Assembly (NCBI RefSeq): GCF_910592395.1
Contig: NC_088324.1
Location: 14,968,953 to 15,032,952, forward strand
DNA length: 64,000 nucleotides
From: Lineus longissimus
Taxonomy: Eukaryota > Nemertea > Pilidiophora > Heteronemertea > Lineidae
Direction: 5' to 3'
The position numbers were made by a program, and so were the translations under genes. Below, piece by piece: positions 1-11,496 of this stretch. The first letter of the stretch is position 1. Every line of letters begins with the position of its first letter. Below the pieces are notes generated by a model. It had not been told where the DNA came from, ran no database searches, and saw only the letters and a list, made by a program, of their open reading frames with translations.

Positions 1-118
1 AGTTGGCCAACAATTAGTGACTTTAATCAATGGTGTCTACAGGCAGCCTATTATTTTAGGCTGGAATGTAATGCATTGACGTGGTGCAATGTTCTGTGAC
101 TTCTTCATTGTTTTCCAG

Positions 119-3100
119 TATGACTGAGGTCGATGGCAACCTGGAATTCATACTCATGGGCAAGGATTGCAATAGGGATGAACTCATCAATCAATTACTA
201 CTTGAGGTAAGGTAAAGTGGTGCAATTATAGCTCCTCATGTGTAGAAAACAGCTAGTAGCATACATAAATGCACTAACACTCTCACATCAAACAACCCCT
301 AAGTTGAATATAACCAGCCACGATGTCATGTTAGTGTTCTCACACATGGACTTGATAAACTATTAGAGCTTGAGCTGATCTGCACATTGTAAGAGTATCA
401 AGATGGTAACCATTTCCATTTTCAGGAGAGGCTCCAGCGTGAGGCGTTTGAATGTCTACAGATGCAGAAAGATGCAAAGCATCAACGTATCACGCACCAG
501 ATTGAAATCATTCAAGAGGAATTGTCACAGTTGACGGTGGTGGAGATAGAACGGCGGGAAGTCAAACTAGACACTGAAAAGGTATCTACAGAATAATAAA
601 AAATGTACCAAGTAGTGCTGGTTCTTTTGTCAAAGACTTGAAATGTTGGACTTCAAAGGAAGACTGGTGTTCAGAAGCGAAGGTGTTATAGTGTCAGCTG
701 GTCCTTTAAAACATTCTTTTTTCACAGGACGTTTAGATGTCTATCAACCTAATATCTGACGGCTGATGGGTCATAATTCAAACCTATCAAGCAGTGCCCT
801 GCCTCAGAATGTAGATTTTGTGGCTCTCAAACATGGAGTACCACAGGGTTCAATGCTGGAACCTGCTTTCTTCACTATCTTCTCCATTGCAGAACATCCT
901 AGCTGAGAAGCGTAAAGCACTGACTGATCTGATGTTGGCCCTCATGGACCAACGCATGGACAGGGAGAAGGAACTACGAAAGCGAATGGTAAGAGTCTTA
1001 TGCACAATGATGATGTTGATCTTGTGGCAAATTGATATTCTGGTAACTACAAAGAAATATATAATGCTTGAGACTGAAATAATTTGGTTTTGTTTGCAGG
1101 GTGAGATGGAGCAGCAGAGGCTGGATGATCAACATGACTACTGGCTGATACAGTATCAGAGGTTGATGGACAAGAAACCTCAATCACTCATGGACTTGGT
1201 ATGTTGTTTTGACAGCCTTTCCAGAAATTGGCCAATTCATAAAATGACTTGGCATTTTGGAATGGTTTTTGTGCATGGATGGATTTTGAAGTGCATTTTG
1301 CAGCTGATTTTCATCAGAAGTGTCAAATTGATGTCAAATTTCATTTTGTAAACACCATCCCCATTTCTTGGTGGTCTAAAATGCCAAAAAATGTTGTTCT
1401 TCTTTTCTAAGGAGACAAACTTGGAAATCGAGGTTGTGAAGATCCTGGAGCGATCAGGCGCACACGACTACTTACAGAACTTCGCCCGACATAGGATCAC
1501 CATTGAGACGCTATGTCAGATGACAGAGGAGGACTTGAGACATGTGAGTTTGATGACAAAATTTGCAGAGGCCTGGTTCAGCGGTGTGCACCAGCAGATA
1601 TGCTGTTTTGTTTGAATAAAGAGGAGAGTTTCGAATATATATGCCTAATTTTAGAAGGCATACGCAACAGTAGAACATGAACAAGGTGATGATGCAAAAA
1701 AAGTTGCCTTAGCTATCGGTTACTCAACCAAGCTATTCAGCTTTGTCTTGGTCAGAGTGACTCCTGGTGGATGTGGTGTGAACTATGTAAACCTGATACT
1801 TAAAATATCCAAACCTGGAATATAAAATTTTGAAGAAGAAAAATCAATTTAATTAAATTAAAACTTTATTCATAACACATTTATTCATATTCAATGACAA
1901 TTTTCTAAATTTTTTGGTAAATTGTGATTATAAAGTTGCAAACGTATTTTCTATTTTCCCAGTCTGCAAACCACAAACATGAAGGAATAGTTGACATATG
2001 TATTGATTAATTTGTGTGAATGGGTTGACAGACAGACCGATCGCCGGAGAACGACATTATGTCGTTTGACAGGTGATAAGTTGATTTTTAGTGTGATTTT
2101 TGAGCGGCCTGTGAAGACCTGCAGGCCTCAAAATACGCTGTCGACATTTTTGCTGCATTATTCGCAGTCTACCTATGCTAATGAAACTATGAAAACTTGA
2201 ATCCAACCTATGAATTAGGAACATATTCACACACATTTATTCACAAAATAAGTGAATTATAAAATTGTTCATAACGTATCTAATGCTTTCCACTGGAAAT
2301 TCTGTTTCTTTGTTGATGAATTGTGATGTTAACGTTGCAAATGTTTTTCAAGTCCCTAACTTACCTAAACCACAGATGAGAAAAGACTGATGACATTGAA
2401 ATCGAGTCATTTTACAGCTATTAAGCAGATGCATGGACACAAGGGCAAACTAGTGTTTGTGATCTTGAAAATATTAAAGAGTTTTTGCACGGCCTGTGAA
2501 ACCCCACAGGCCCAATTCTAATAAAAATGTCTGTCTGTTATCTGATCTAGAAGAAAGTTGGCATGAATCTCGAACGTTATTAATGTGTGTGTTTTCTGTA
2601 AATCAGTGGTGCACATAATATTGCCGATGCATTGTGTGTAGCCAGTCTTATCTGTGGCTGACACTTCCTTATACTTACTGCAGATTTGAAGTGTTCACTT
2701 GGCAATAGACTAAATGTTGTTTTTACTGCTGAAATTTGGATGAAGAGTTGAATTGGGGAACCTTTAGTTTGTCTATATGTATTGTCCAGTTTTGTGTTTA
2801 ACTGCATGTCGTTTCCCCAACAGGTTGGAGTCCAGGAGGTCGGCACTCGCAAGAGTATCCTGCGGCACGTGGATGAATTCATCGCACATGATAAGATAGG
2901 TGGAAAGAAAACAAAGCAGAAGGAGGAACCACCGGTAAGTTACACTCCTAAAAAATCCGTCTTCGAAGAAAAATACTCAAATTATCACTTAAAGACAGTG
3001 AAGTTGAGAATTGATCTACACATCTGGACCCAGAAAGGCTGCCGGCTTGCCTTGACCACAAAAAGTCCTGGCTAAGGCACCGATAGTGTATTATGCCACC

Positions 3101-3790
3101 CAACCATCATAGTTTCATTACAGAAGACCACTTTTGCTAAGGTGACCACATGATGTATGCCCGACAAGAATTCTTACTTTGGTCCACATTGTTCTATTGA
3201 TCCTTCTGATCATGTTTAGTCCTGTTTTCACATCTATTGTTTTCCCTTTTGATGAAATCAATCCCTATACTTGCAGCCGGCTGCGTCTGCTGCTCCAGCC
3301 AAGATGGCGTCTGCCCCAAGTGTTCAGGAAATCACCACCAGGATCACTTCGGAGTGTGTCGTATGTATGGATGAAGAGGTAAGGCTTCATGATGTCACCA
3401 ATCTGGTCCTGCTCACATTTTCTTGGGGCAAGGCCGACAATGTTGACTGAAATATTTCTCGGTTTCTGCAGTGATGTAAAGGTGTAACCTGTATCTACTT
3501 TTAGGACTTTGAAGTATCAGTGCTTCACAAAAGGATGAATATTTAGTTTTCAATAGTGCCATATTGGGGCCCAATTCTGTGAAAATCTACTAGAATATGA
3601 AGAATATTCAGAGATGTTCGCCATACATATCCTTTCAACTCACCTGGTAAATTTTGTGTTATTTCAGTCGACGGTTGTTTTCCTGAACTGTGGCCATGTC
3701 TGCACCTGCAACCAGTGTTCACTGACCGTGAACGATTGTCCGCTCTGCCGCCAGGTGATCAGCCACCGAATCAAACTTGCGCCCGCCTGA
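119..3790 (+). CDS. LRSAM1: LRSAM1 E3 ubiquitin ligase, 3' part (5' end outside window)
   Basis: This is the C-terminal part of the LRR-SAM-RING E3 ubiquitin ligase, a family known for TSG101 and cargo ubiquitination and for bacterial autophagy. The leucine-rich repeats must lie upstream of the window. Exons: 119-206, 426-581, 893-988, 1100-1198, 1412-1543, 2824-2934, 3277-3378, 3668-3790. All have AG/GT borders and every junction keeps the frame; the first base completes a split codon. The early exons encode charged coiled coil. 1412-1543 plus 2824-2934 encode the SAM domain (ILERSGAHDYLQNF ... DLRHVGVQEVGTRKSIL). The last two exons encode a C3HC4 RING: CVVC, then CGHVCTCNQC, then CPLC, ending RIKLAPA before TGA. 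RING at the extreme C terminus after a SAM domain is diagnostic for LRSAM1. The short Ala/Pro-rich linker between SAM and RING replaces the PTAP-type region of vertebrates; no PTAP is visible in the exons seen. Confidence 0.93.
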
Positions 3791-6700
3791 CACAGGGAGA
3801 AGAGGCGGTTCATTCGTCAGGCGAGCATCCTGATCGACTCAGAGTGAAGCTCTCGCATCTACACAACCGCCACACACCAACACTTACAGATATTGGGGAT
3901 GGGAACTTTGTGTTAGGTCCAGGAGAACCAGGTAGAGTCCAGTGGTTGCACAGTTTGAATTCACCCTGAAACTCCCTTAGCTGACACATCTGTTAGCTGG
4001 AACTGTCGAAATCGATAATATAGATGGCGTTTTGTGTACTTTGCCACTTATTGGACCTATCTCAACTCATCCCAGCCCAATACTTTGTGTTCGAATGACA
4101 CTATGTGTGCTATAAACAGAAGAATGTCTCTGTTTTTGGTCCGGAATGTAATACTTTCTGCACGTTATGGACAGGTGTCGCTGAATGATGACCTTGATGC
4201 CAGTTTGCTTAACTTTAGACAAGCCCACTGCAAGGAAATTTGTTGAACTACAGTAATGATCAAATTATTAATCACTACACGTACATGTATGAATCTTAGT
4301 GTGTTCAGGATATTGCCAACCAGAATATTTGTCTCTGGCATGTGTGGTTTCTATTTTCATATCTATTGAGTCTATAGTTGGTGTTGTGTAGATTGTGAGA
4401 CTGTCTTGGTCAGTGTTGTAAACTTGAATATTTTCATGGAATACTTGTGGTTGACTTTGGTGTTGCTCGAGTTTGAACGACAGAACATCGTGTCGATGTA
4501 TTTTCTAGAACAGCAGGAGAACTTATCATGATAGAGCAGTTGGGTGAGAAATGCAGTCAGAGCCGAAAATCCTTCCGTGAGTGTTATAATGTCATAGTTT
4601 ACGAACTCTCTCTTCATGTATATCTTTCTGTTGAATATCGAAAGAAGGCCCTGCTCAGGAAAAGTAGATAACACATAGTGATGAACTGGTCATGCGATAT
4701 AATTTCTATGACTGAAAAATACATGTATGGTCATAACCTGTTCTTCCGAGATATTCTTATATTATGTGTTATGAAAATTGATAATGGAAGGGAATGGGAC
4801 ATTGTATTTTTGCAGAAAGAATTTGGTAATGAAATATTTTGCTTTATTGATGTCTCACAGGTAAACTACTGCATTTCAATCGATTTAATTTAGCATTAGC
4901 TATTTTGTGTTTTGTCAATGGGTGGTAGAAAAGGATGTGGGCCTCGTTGTTCAAAATAAGTTAGTCTCTAACTTGGCGTAAACTAATAGAGAAGGAGATA
5001 ACAGCGAGAAAAATCTAATAGCAAGTTAGTAACTTGACTTGTTTTGAAACAGCAGACCCTATAGTTTGCACAGATGTATTGAATAAAGAGGGGAAATACA
5101 TTCTTTTATTTTTAGGAAAACACTGAATCTAATGTATCAGTTGGATATAAATTGAACCAACAATATAGCTGACATCTTTCGGAATGTGTGCTACGGGTGT
5201 ATCTACTGTGTGCTAAAGCAATTGTCAAAATATAATAATAGTGTACAGCCTTTTATAATCTATTCATATTGCTATAATTTGTATATTTGTATATGAATGT
5301 TCTACCTATTAGGTCTGATATATCTGAATCAATATGTGGGAACCATTCCGATAAAAAGAAAGTAGGACATTATCTATCTGTATTTCTCAATAAATTTGAA
5401 AAAAGCCAAGCTGTGAATTTCGAAAAATACATTTGCAAATAATTATGGGTGCAACATTAGTCTTACAGAACCTGTCCAACCATAACACGAGAACTACATG
5501 TATTGATAACTAGAATTGTTCACTTGACACATGATATCTAATACAAGTCCTGCTATCTTTGTAGTTGCGATTGTTGCCCACAGATGTCCTATTGAAGATT
5601 GTTTGGGTTCTTCCAAAGTTTATGTACAGTACAGGTGGCTAGATTCTCTATCTCATGTATTCATGCCCGACTTTCATTTACATGTACATGTAGATCTTTT
5701 ACTGTACTAGTACATTTATTGTAGCCAATATTAGGATTTGGTGCAGTATCAAGTAGGCTCAATGACTGATCCCCCACCACAAAGTCAGATACCCAAGGGA
5801 CAACATGGGTGTTCCAATTTGCTCTGGCCCACCTTAAATCTTGCTGAGTGTCTCCGGATGTTGAGGGTTGTTCCCAGTTGGGAAATAAACATTTAGCCCA
5901 CTGGTGTTCCAAGTATGGTCTGTGAAGATCTGTCCGACAATAGATCTTTTAGATGGGTTCCTCATTAACCTACCAGTTTAGGTGAATATTTTGTATGAAA
6001 ATAAGCCTTTCCAGCACATCCAACTTTAACTCCTCTAGCTACTATACATATTGATGCGAGCATAGAATCTGATTAAAAAACCTTCCGCAATAAATGGTGA
6101 AGTTGTATATATTTTTCATTCTGTTCTATTCTGTGATATATTGGGTAATTGTACATGATGTATAAAATATAATTTGGGATGTGACGATTCTTTGTTTCAT
6201 CCGATTGCCCTATTCGTTTGAAGTCAACCACTTGCATTTAGGCACTGTCTATAAACCACAGTCCCAATGAAGGAGGTATGAATGTATGACGACATGCAGA
6301 AGATGTTCATCTGTGGAGCGTTTCTCTCCTTATGCATGATGTTGACGAACATTATGTGCTATTCTTGGCACTGGCAAACTTTGAATCATAATAAAAGGTG
6401 TCCAATCACCGGAGTGTTGGCTTTTACAGATCGGTACAAACAGCCATTTGTATTTGTTGCCTGTTGGAAGATTCGGCAATGCTTCCACCCACCACACTGA
6501 GCTACTGGGCGTCCCGTGTGTGAGGTCAGAGTGATGATTCTGATTGAAGGGATCTTTAGATACATGGAATCATATTGATACGAAAGTGCTCTGCACTCTG
6601 GCTTGAAATTGCTCAGAAAGTACATCACAATGGCAAATGACATCACATGTTGAAGCTTTGCCTTTGCCTGTGATTGTAACACCGCAAGGAAATGAAACGA

Positions 6701-7204
6701 GCACATACAGACGACTCGACATGGTTGAAGTCCTGATAAGACTCAAAATCCCTTCACACAAACTTATTGCTTGACAAGGTTTGACTAATTCTGTGAACTA
6801 AAAAAATTGATGTATCTTTTCAGAGCATGATCCAGAAGTCTTTTATAATTTATGATAATAAAGTTCTTTGTTATCCATAACATATTCGAGTTGATTGTGT
6901 CTTTTCTTTTCAAATACAAGGCCTACAAGTTGACAGCTCTGGAGAGTAAGTGAAGACAGTTCATGACTCATGCCTTCTTCACAAGCTATTCATAATTCAT
7001 TCCTCTATTGTACCTTTTGTGGCAGTGGAAACCTTTAGGTGGAGATCAATACCATGCCACACTACTTGCACAATGGACTCCTCAAATCCTTTGTCCAGGC
7101 ATCGAGGTTTGAGACATTGGCTTTCAAATGCCTCTTTGGTGCTGACTGGTCATTCAACCAGAACTGATGATTCTAACACAATCAAGCTTTAATCATAGCT
7201 TAGT
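3791..7204. other. LRSAM1 3' UTR and intergenic DNA
   Basis: No coding exon is supported here. Canonical AATAAA signals on the + strand at 5082-5087 and 5389-5394 are candidate LRSAM1 polyadenylation sites, giving a 3' UTR of about 1.3-1.6 kb. Short open frames here have no splice-supported extension and no recognisable domain. Confidence 0.5.
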
Positions 7205-7257
7205 GATCCTTTCATAATTCGAACCCACAACCTCCTGATTATGAGCCGACTGCTCTA
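7050..7257 (-). repeat. tRNA-derived SINE head (degenerate)
   Basis: Read on the minus strand, 7257-7205 resembles the 3' two thirds of a tRNA: TAGAGC of the D arm, an anticodon-like loop CTCATAATC (CAT), then GTGGGTTCGAAT, a good Pol III B box and T loop. The following DNA is not tRNA-like, as expected for a SINE body. The right limit touches the dispersed repeat that starts at 7258. No intact cloverleaf is present, so this is not a tRNA gene. The far end (about 7050) is a guess. Confidence 0.45.
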
Positions 7258-7655
7258 GGGTTGGCTCAGTGACTTTTTTCCTCCTAGCCACTTTTTAGCC
7301 AAGTGGCTGTCACTTTTAGCCCTAGCCATTGCCGATCGTTTGTCCATCTTGGGCCGACCCAGCCCACAGTAACATGTGCGAGAATGGCAGCCCGCCAGTA
7401 CTGAGACTAGCCAATCAACGAACGAGTCGAGGAACCCGTGACCGGAGACTCCATGGCAACGAAGCGAGCGGGAAACTAGCCGATAATGTATGCGTAAGGC
7501 GACCAGCAGCGCCACCAAAATCACTCTGCGGCAACGGGTAGAACTATAATGTATGCGAAAGGCGACCAGCAGCGCCACCAAAATCACTCTGCGGCAACGG
7601 GTAGAACTACAATGCAGACGATAGCAACCACGTGTGATAGCGCGGCCGCCGGCAA
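7258..7655. repeat. Dispersed repeat family X, copy 1
   Basis: Nearly the same sequence occurs at 47078-47430, beginning GGGTTGGCTC and running through CCTAGCCACTTTTTAGCCAA to a GATAGCAACCACGTGTG end. Copy 1 differs by an internal tandem duplication of about 63 bp (7485-7547 and 7548-7610, starting AATGTATGCG) and lacks a short insertion (CATATTTAGTCAGCT-like) found in copy 2. GC content is higher than the surroundings. There is no recognisable ORF, box A/B or terminal inverted repeat, so the class is unknown (short non-autonomous element). Confidence 0.75.
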
Positions 7656-10600
7656 TATCGTTCCTTGGTGCATTTGGTGTGGAAGTGGATCTTTTTGATA
7701 GACTTTGATCAATTTTTGCACAACACTATTACTCACTCGCCAAATCATGGCAATTCAAATTGAATTCGCAAAATGAATCGGACCTGAATGAGTTGGGGCC
7801 GATCCCAAAAGAAAAACTGTGGTAGACATTAATAACATGAACAAAAGCAAGTAAGACAAAATTGGCATGAATTACATAGCACATTTTATTGTTGAAATGT
7901 ACATGACTTGTAAATAAGTGTAGAAAATCCTATATAAATAATGGTTTCGGTTAGGTGGTTAGAGCACGTCTCCATTCTGCACATCACAGGACCTTTCTGG
8001 CAGCCTAAGCTGACTGACACAAACCTTTGGCTTTACATTGCCAACTGGCAAGGCTAGTCAACAAATTAACAACTTAGAATGATGGTGGAAATAAATTTCT
8101 CATTTCTAAGTCCTGACAAGCTTAGGCCAATGCATCGCTGGATCCATGTTTCTTTGATTTCATGTCGTCTGTCTTTTATACTTCAAACCTGGATGTTAAT
8201 TGTGCTGAGCAACCGACATGGTCGAGCCCAAAAACTGCCCCAAACCAGCCTGTAAGGACAATGCATTCCATGACCAGAGGCTACCTAAATGACCCACATT
8301 TGTGCCAATACACAGCAAAGACTGTTGGAGGACCATTTACACATTATAATTTGACTCATTTCGGCTATATCTGATATGCTTTAAGTCTGAGCATCTTCTT
8401 CACATGAGATGCCCAATAAAAAGCCACACGTCTGATGCTGCATGAGCCACGTTGTACATGTACATGCAGTCAAATGGTTTGAGACACAACTTATTTCCAA
8501 AAATGTTTTCAACAAAGTAGTGGTGTAATAGCTATCACCTCATTAGCCTACCAACGAGAAACTTGGGAGTCACTCTACCAATTTCTCTCAGGTCAGCGTT
8601 TTAAGTCGTGAATAAACATTGAGAAGTACATGCGGCCACTTCCATTCTGAAATAAGACTGACGAAGAAACCTGTTGCGATTAGAAACTAAACATTCCTTG
8701 CCCAACTGCACGGGATTAAAGGATTTAGAAAACATACATTTGCAATCTCAATGGTTTTTCACTCACCCTTCAGCCAGACATTAGGTAATTTCATGATCTT
8801 CGATGCATGCTGAGTCCTGTACAAAATGTATACATCAAGAACCAAAATATTTCAGAATAAATAATTTCGCATCCATAAATATGAACTGCAAATTTTATGT
8901 TATGGTTTACGAACTAATCTCTTCATTTATTTGTCGGAGTCACGTCGAATATACTACTCAACTTCTCTCTCTTAGAAAACAAAATGACATCAAAATATCC
9001 CAATACAGGGCGTCTCAGAAACCAGCATAAAGAATAACAAAGGTTTTTGAACATGTCATCAAAGTACATGCAGTCATGCACGTATGGTTCTCTTGAAATA
9101 CCCTCAGTCAAGCACAGATGAAAGAATGGCAGATGAAGTCTATTATACCATAATACACCTTGGATGTTAAGTAATATATACAAGGTTTACAATCTATTTA
9201 TGTTGTTATTCTATTCAATAGGCTGTACTGTAAAATAACCTCTGTGTACCTATTAACAAGGCTCTATATGAATACATGGATGTTTGTTTCCCTTTAGGTA
9301 ACATTTCAAATATGTGCTTGGCCCCCTGAAATCAAGCAATCTGAATATCCACTTTCAAATCTATACAACTGGAATCACATTTCTCATGGATCAGTGCAGA
9401 CTGTGATTTTACAGCACATCACAGATTTATCCAACTGGATCATTTCCATAGGCGAGGTCATTATGATCATTACAGTAAATATAGTATGTTGGAGATGAAT
9501 TTCATTTACAGTCACAGTGCATGAAAATATGCAGAATACAGCTTGATGGTTGGTACAGACAGATGTATAGAGCACTATAGAGTGGACAAATGAGACCGCC
9601 CGATGGCTGATGAACTACTGAGCGACACACTCTTCTACATACTGTATAGCTGATTCCAAGGATGTAGTCAAGGAAATACATCAAGAACAACATAGCGTCA
9701 AACACATAGGTGGGGAGCTAATTCTCTGACGTCAGAAAGGGGAGAACTCATGTCAATATCAGCCACCTTGGTCAATTCATGGCGGCAACAAAACATGGTT
9801 GTCAGCCTGGGAATCATCTTTAGTAAGTAAAAGGAGCTGTCTCAAGTGTCAAGATGGCAATTCGTGCATTGTAATAAGTATTAACTGACAGTCATTGAGG
9901 TATACCACAATCCAACATAGCCTTCTTGAAAATATGCAGCTTGATTTCTCCCCCATTCCTACTATACAACTGAAAATTCGGTTTCTAAACATGAAAATCT
10001 CTTCAAAAGTGGCGAGTCATGCTTCATCATGCATCATCTCTCGGTTCCTATAACATTAACATATACACGAGCTATACATACACAAATACAATAACATGTA
10101 TAATGCCTAATATTAAGCAAGGCATGATGAAAATAAATATAAATTGACAATCGAACAATCACATGATCTCTACAGCCAATCAGCTTTAGAATGTGCTATC
10201 TCACACTGAACATGCCAATACGAAAACATTTCAAAAATAATTTTCTTTTTTTTTGTAAAAAAAATTAAATTTACTCAAAATTGAAGTTGCTTTATAAACA
10301 AGCACATGATTTCTGCATTGAGTAACACTCACTGGGCCCATGTGCAAATCATACATTGACCCTTGTTGATATGATGCATCTGACTCAATTGAGGGATTTC
10401 AAGAGCCACCAAAAGCTGACCCATCATCATTACATGCGAAGTTCATCACCACCGTGACAATTATAAACTATCAACACCAACAATGGGTCAAAAATGTATT
10501 ATTTGCACTGGACTCTCACCCCCTCCCCCACTGAACACAATTGAAAGTCACAGCAGGTTTTCTTCAATAAATGCACTTGCAAGTCTGGGGGAACAACTTC

Positions 10601-11496
10601 AGAATACTGTCCTTTTCTCCAGCACAATCTTATTTCTTATTACCTTTCTCCTATTAAGTGTGAAGATCTGACCTCGAGATACCCATTCTGATTCTGCAAC
10701 ACCGTCATGAAAATAATGAACATCTTGAATAGCTGCTGAGAGAGCTAACAATGACATACACAATAGAAGCCGAGCATGTTTACAGTTCATATCTACACAT
10801 ATTTACAAGAGAGCATGCTGAAGCCATTGTACATTGGTCAAGGGAGACTATTATACAGTGGTGCCACCTACAGGTAGACAACGACTCAATTGCAACCTGA
10901 GTTGGTATTTCAACCTGCACATTACGTATGAAAAAGTCTGAGATTGCACAGGATCAACTGGTGGTGACATTGTCTGTGATACAACACTGAAAGCATTAGG
11001 CGTAATGTCCATTCTACATCGGTGACTCCATTCCATCTAATGACATGTTGTGCGTTCCCCTCCGCACCACAGTCCACCTGTCATACTCATATCAATACGC
11101 TCTGCACGTGTGATGTAACAAACACAGGTTCAGGACCCGTACCTCAGACAAGTGTATCATTCAACCGAGACGTGTCACATTTTTGTCCAAGCGTTGACGT
11201 CATTTTAGCCTTCCTGATGAACTTTCTGAGTTATTTTGAGCTCGAGTACTTCACGTTATTGCCACACATTATATACTGAATTTGATGACTGATACGATTC
11301 TACCCTCTTGCTTCCATGCACCCACATTTTGGCTTTTTTCCCACGTGATGCCAAAAACGTCACCTGACCCCAGAAATAGTCGAACTCGATCCAAAGTAGG
11401 AGTATGACTGGGTATAATGGATTCTATGTCTTGTGGCGATTCAGCAGAAAGGTTTCATCATCGTGAGGTACGCGGGAAAGTTTGGCATCTGGTCGG
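7656..11496. other. Intergenic DNA and probable VAV 3' UTR
   Basis: No exon is supported. For VAV on the minus strand, AATAAA (TTTATT on +) occurs at 8926-8931 and 7885-7890. Either could end a 2.5-3.6 kb 3' UTR, but other uses are possible. The DNA is AT-rich with no obvious tandem repeat. Small open frames here lack splice sites or domains. Confidence 0.4.

Noticed and set aside
818-1351. 177-codon + strand frame over LRSAM1 exons
   Set aside because: It is a shifted reading that runs through introns; the correct LRSAM1 exons use another frame with proper splice sites.
7205-7257. A tRNA-Met-like gene (CAT loop)
   Set aside because: The acceptor stem and D arm do not pair and no CCA-proximal stem is seen. 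It fits a SINE head better.
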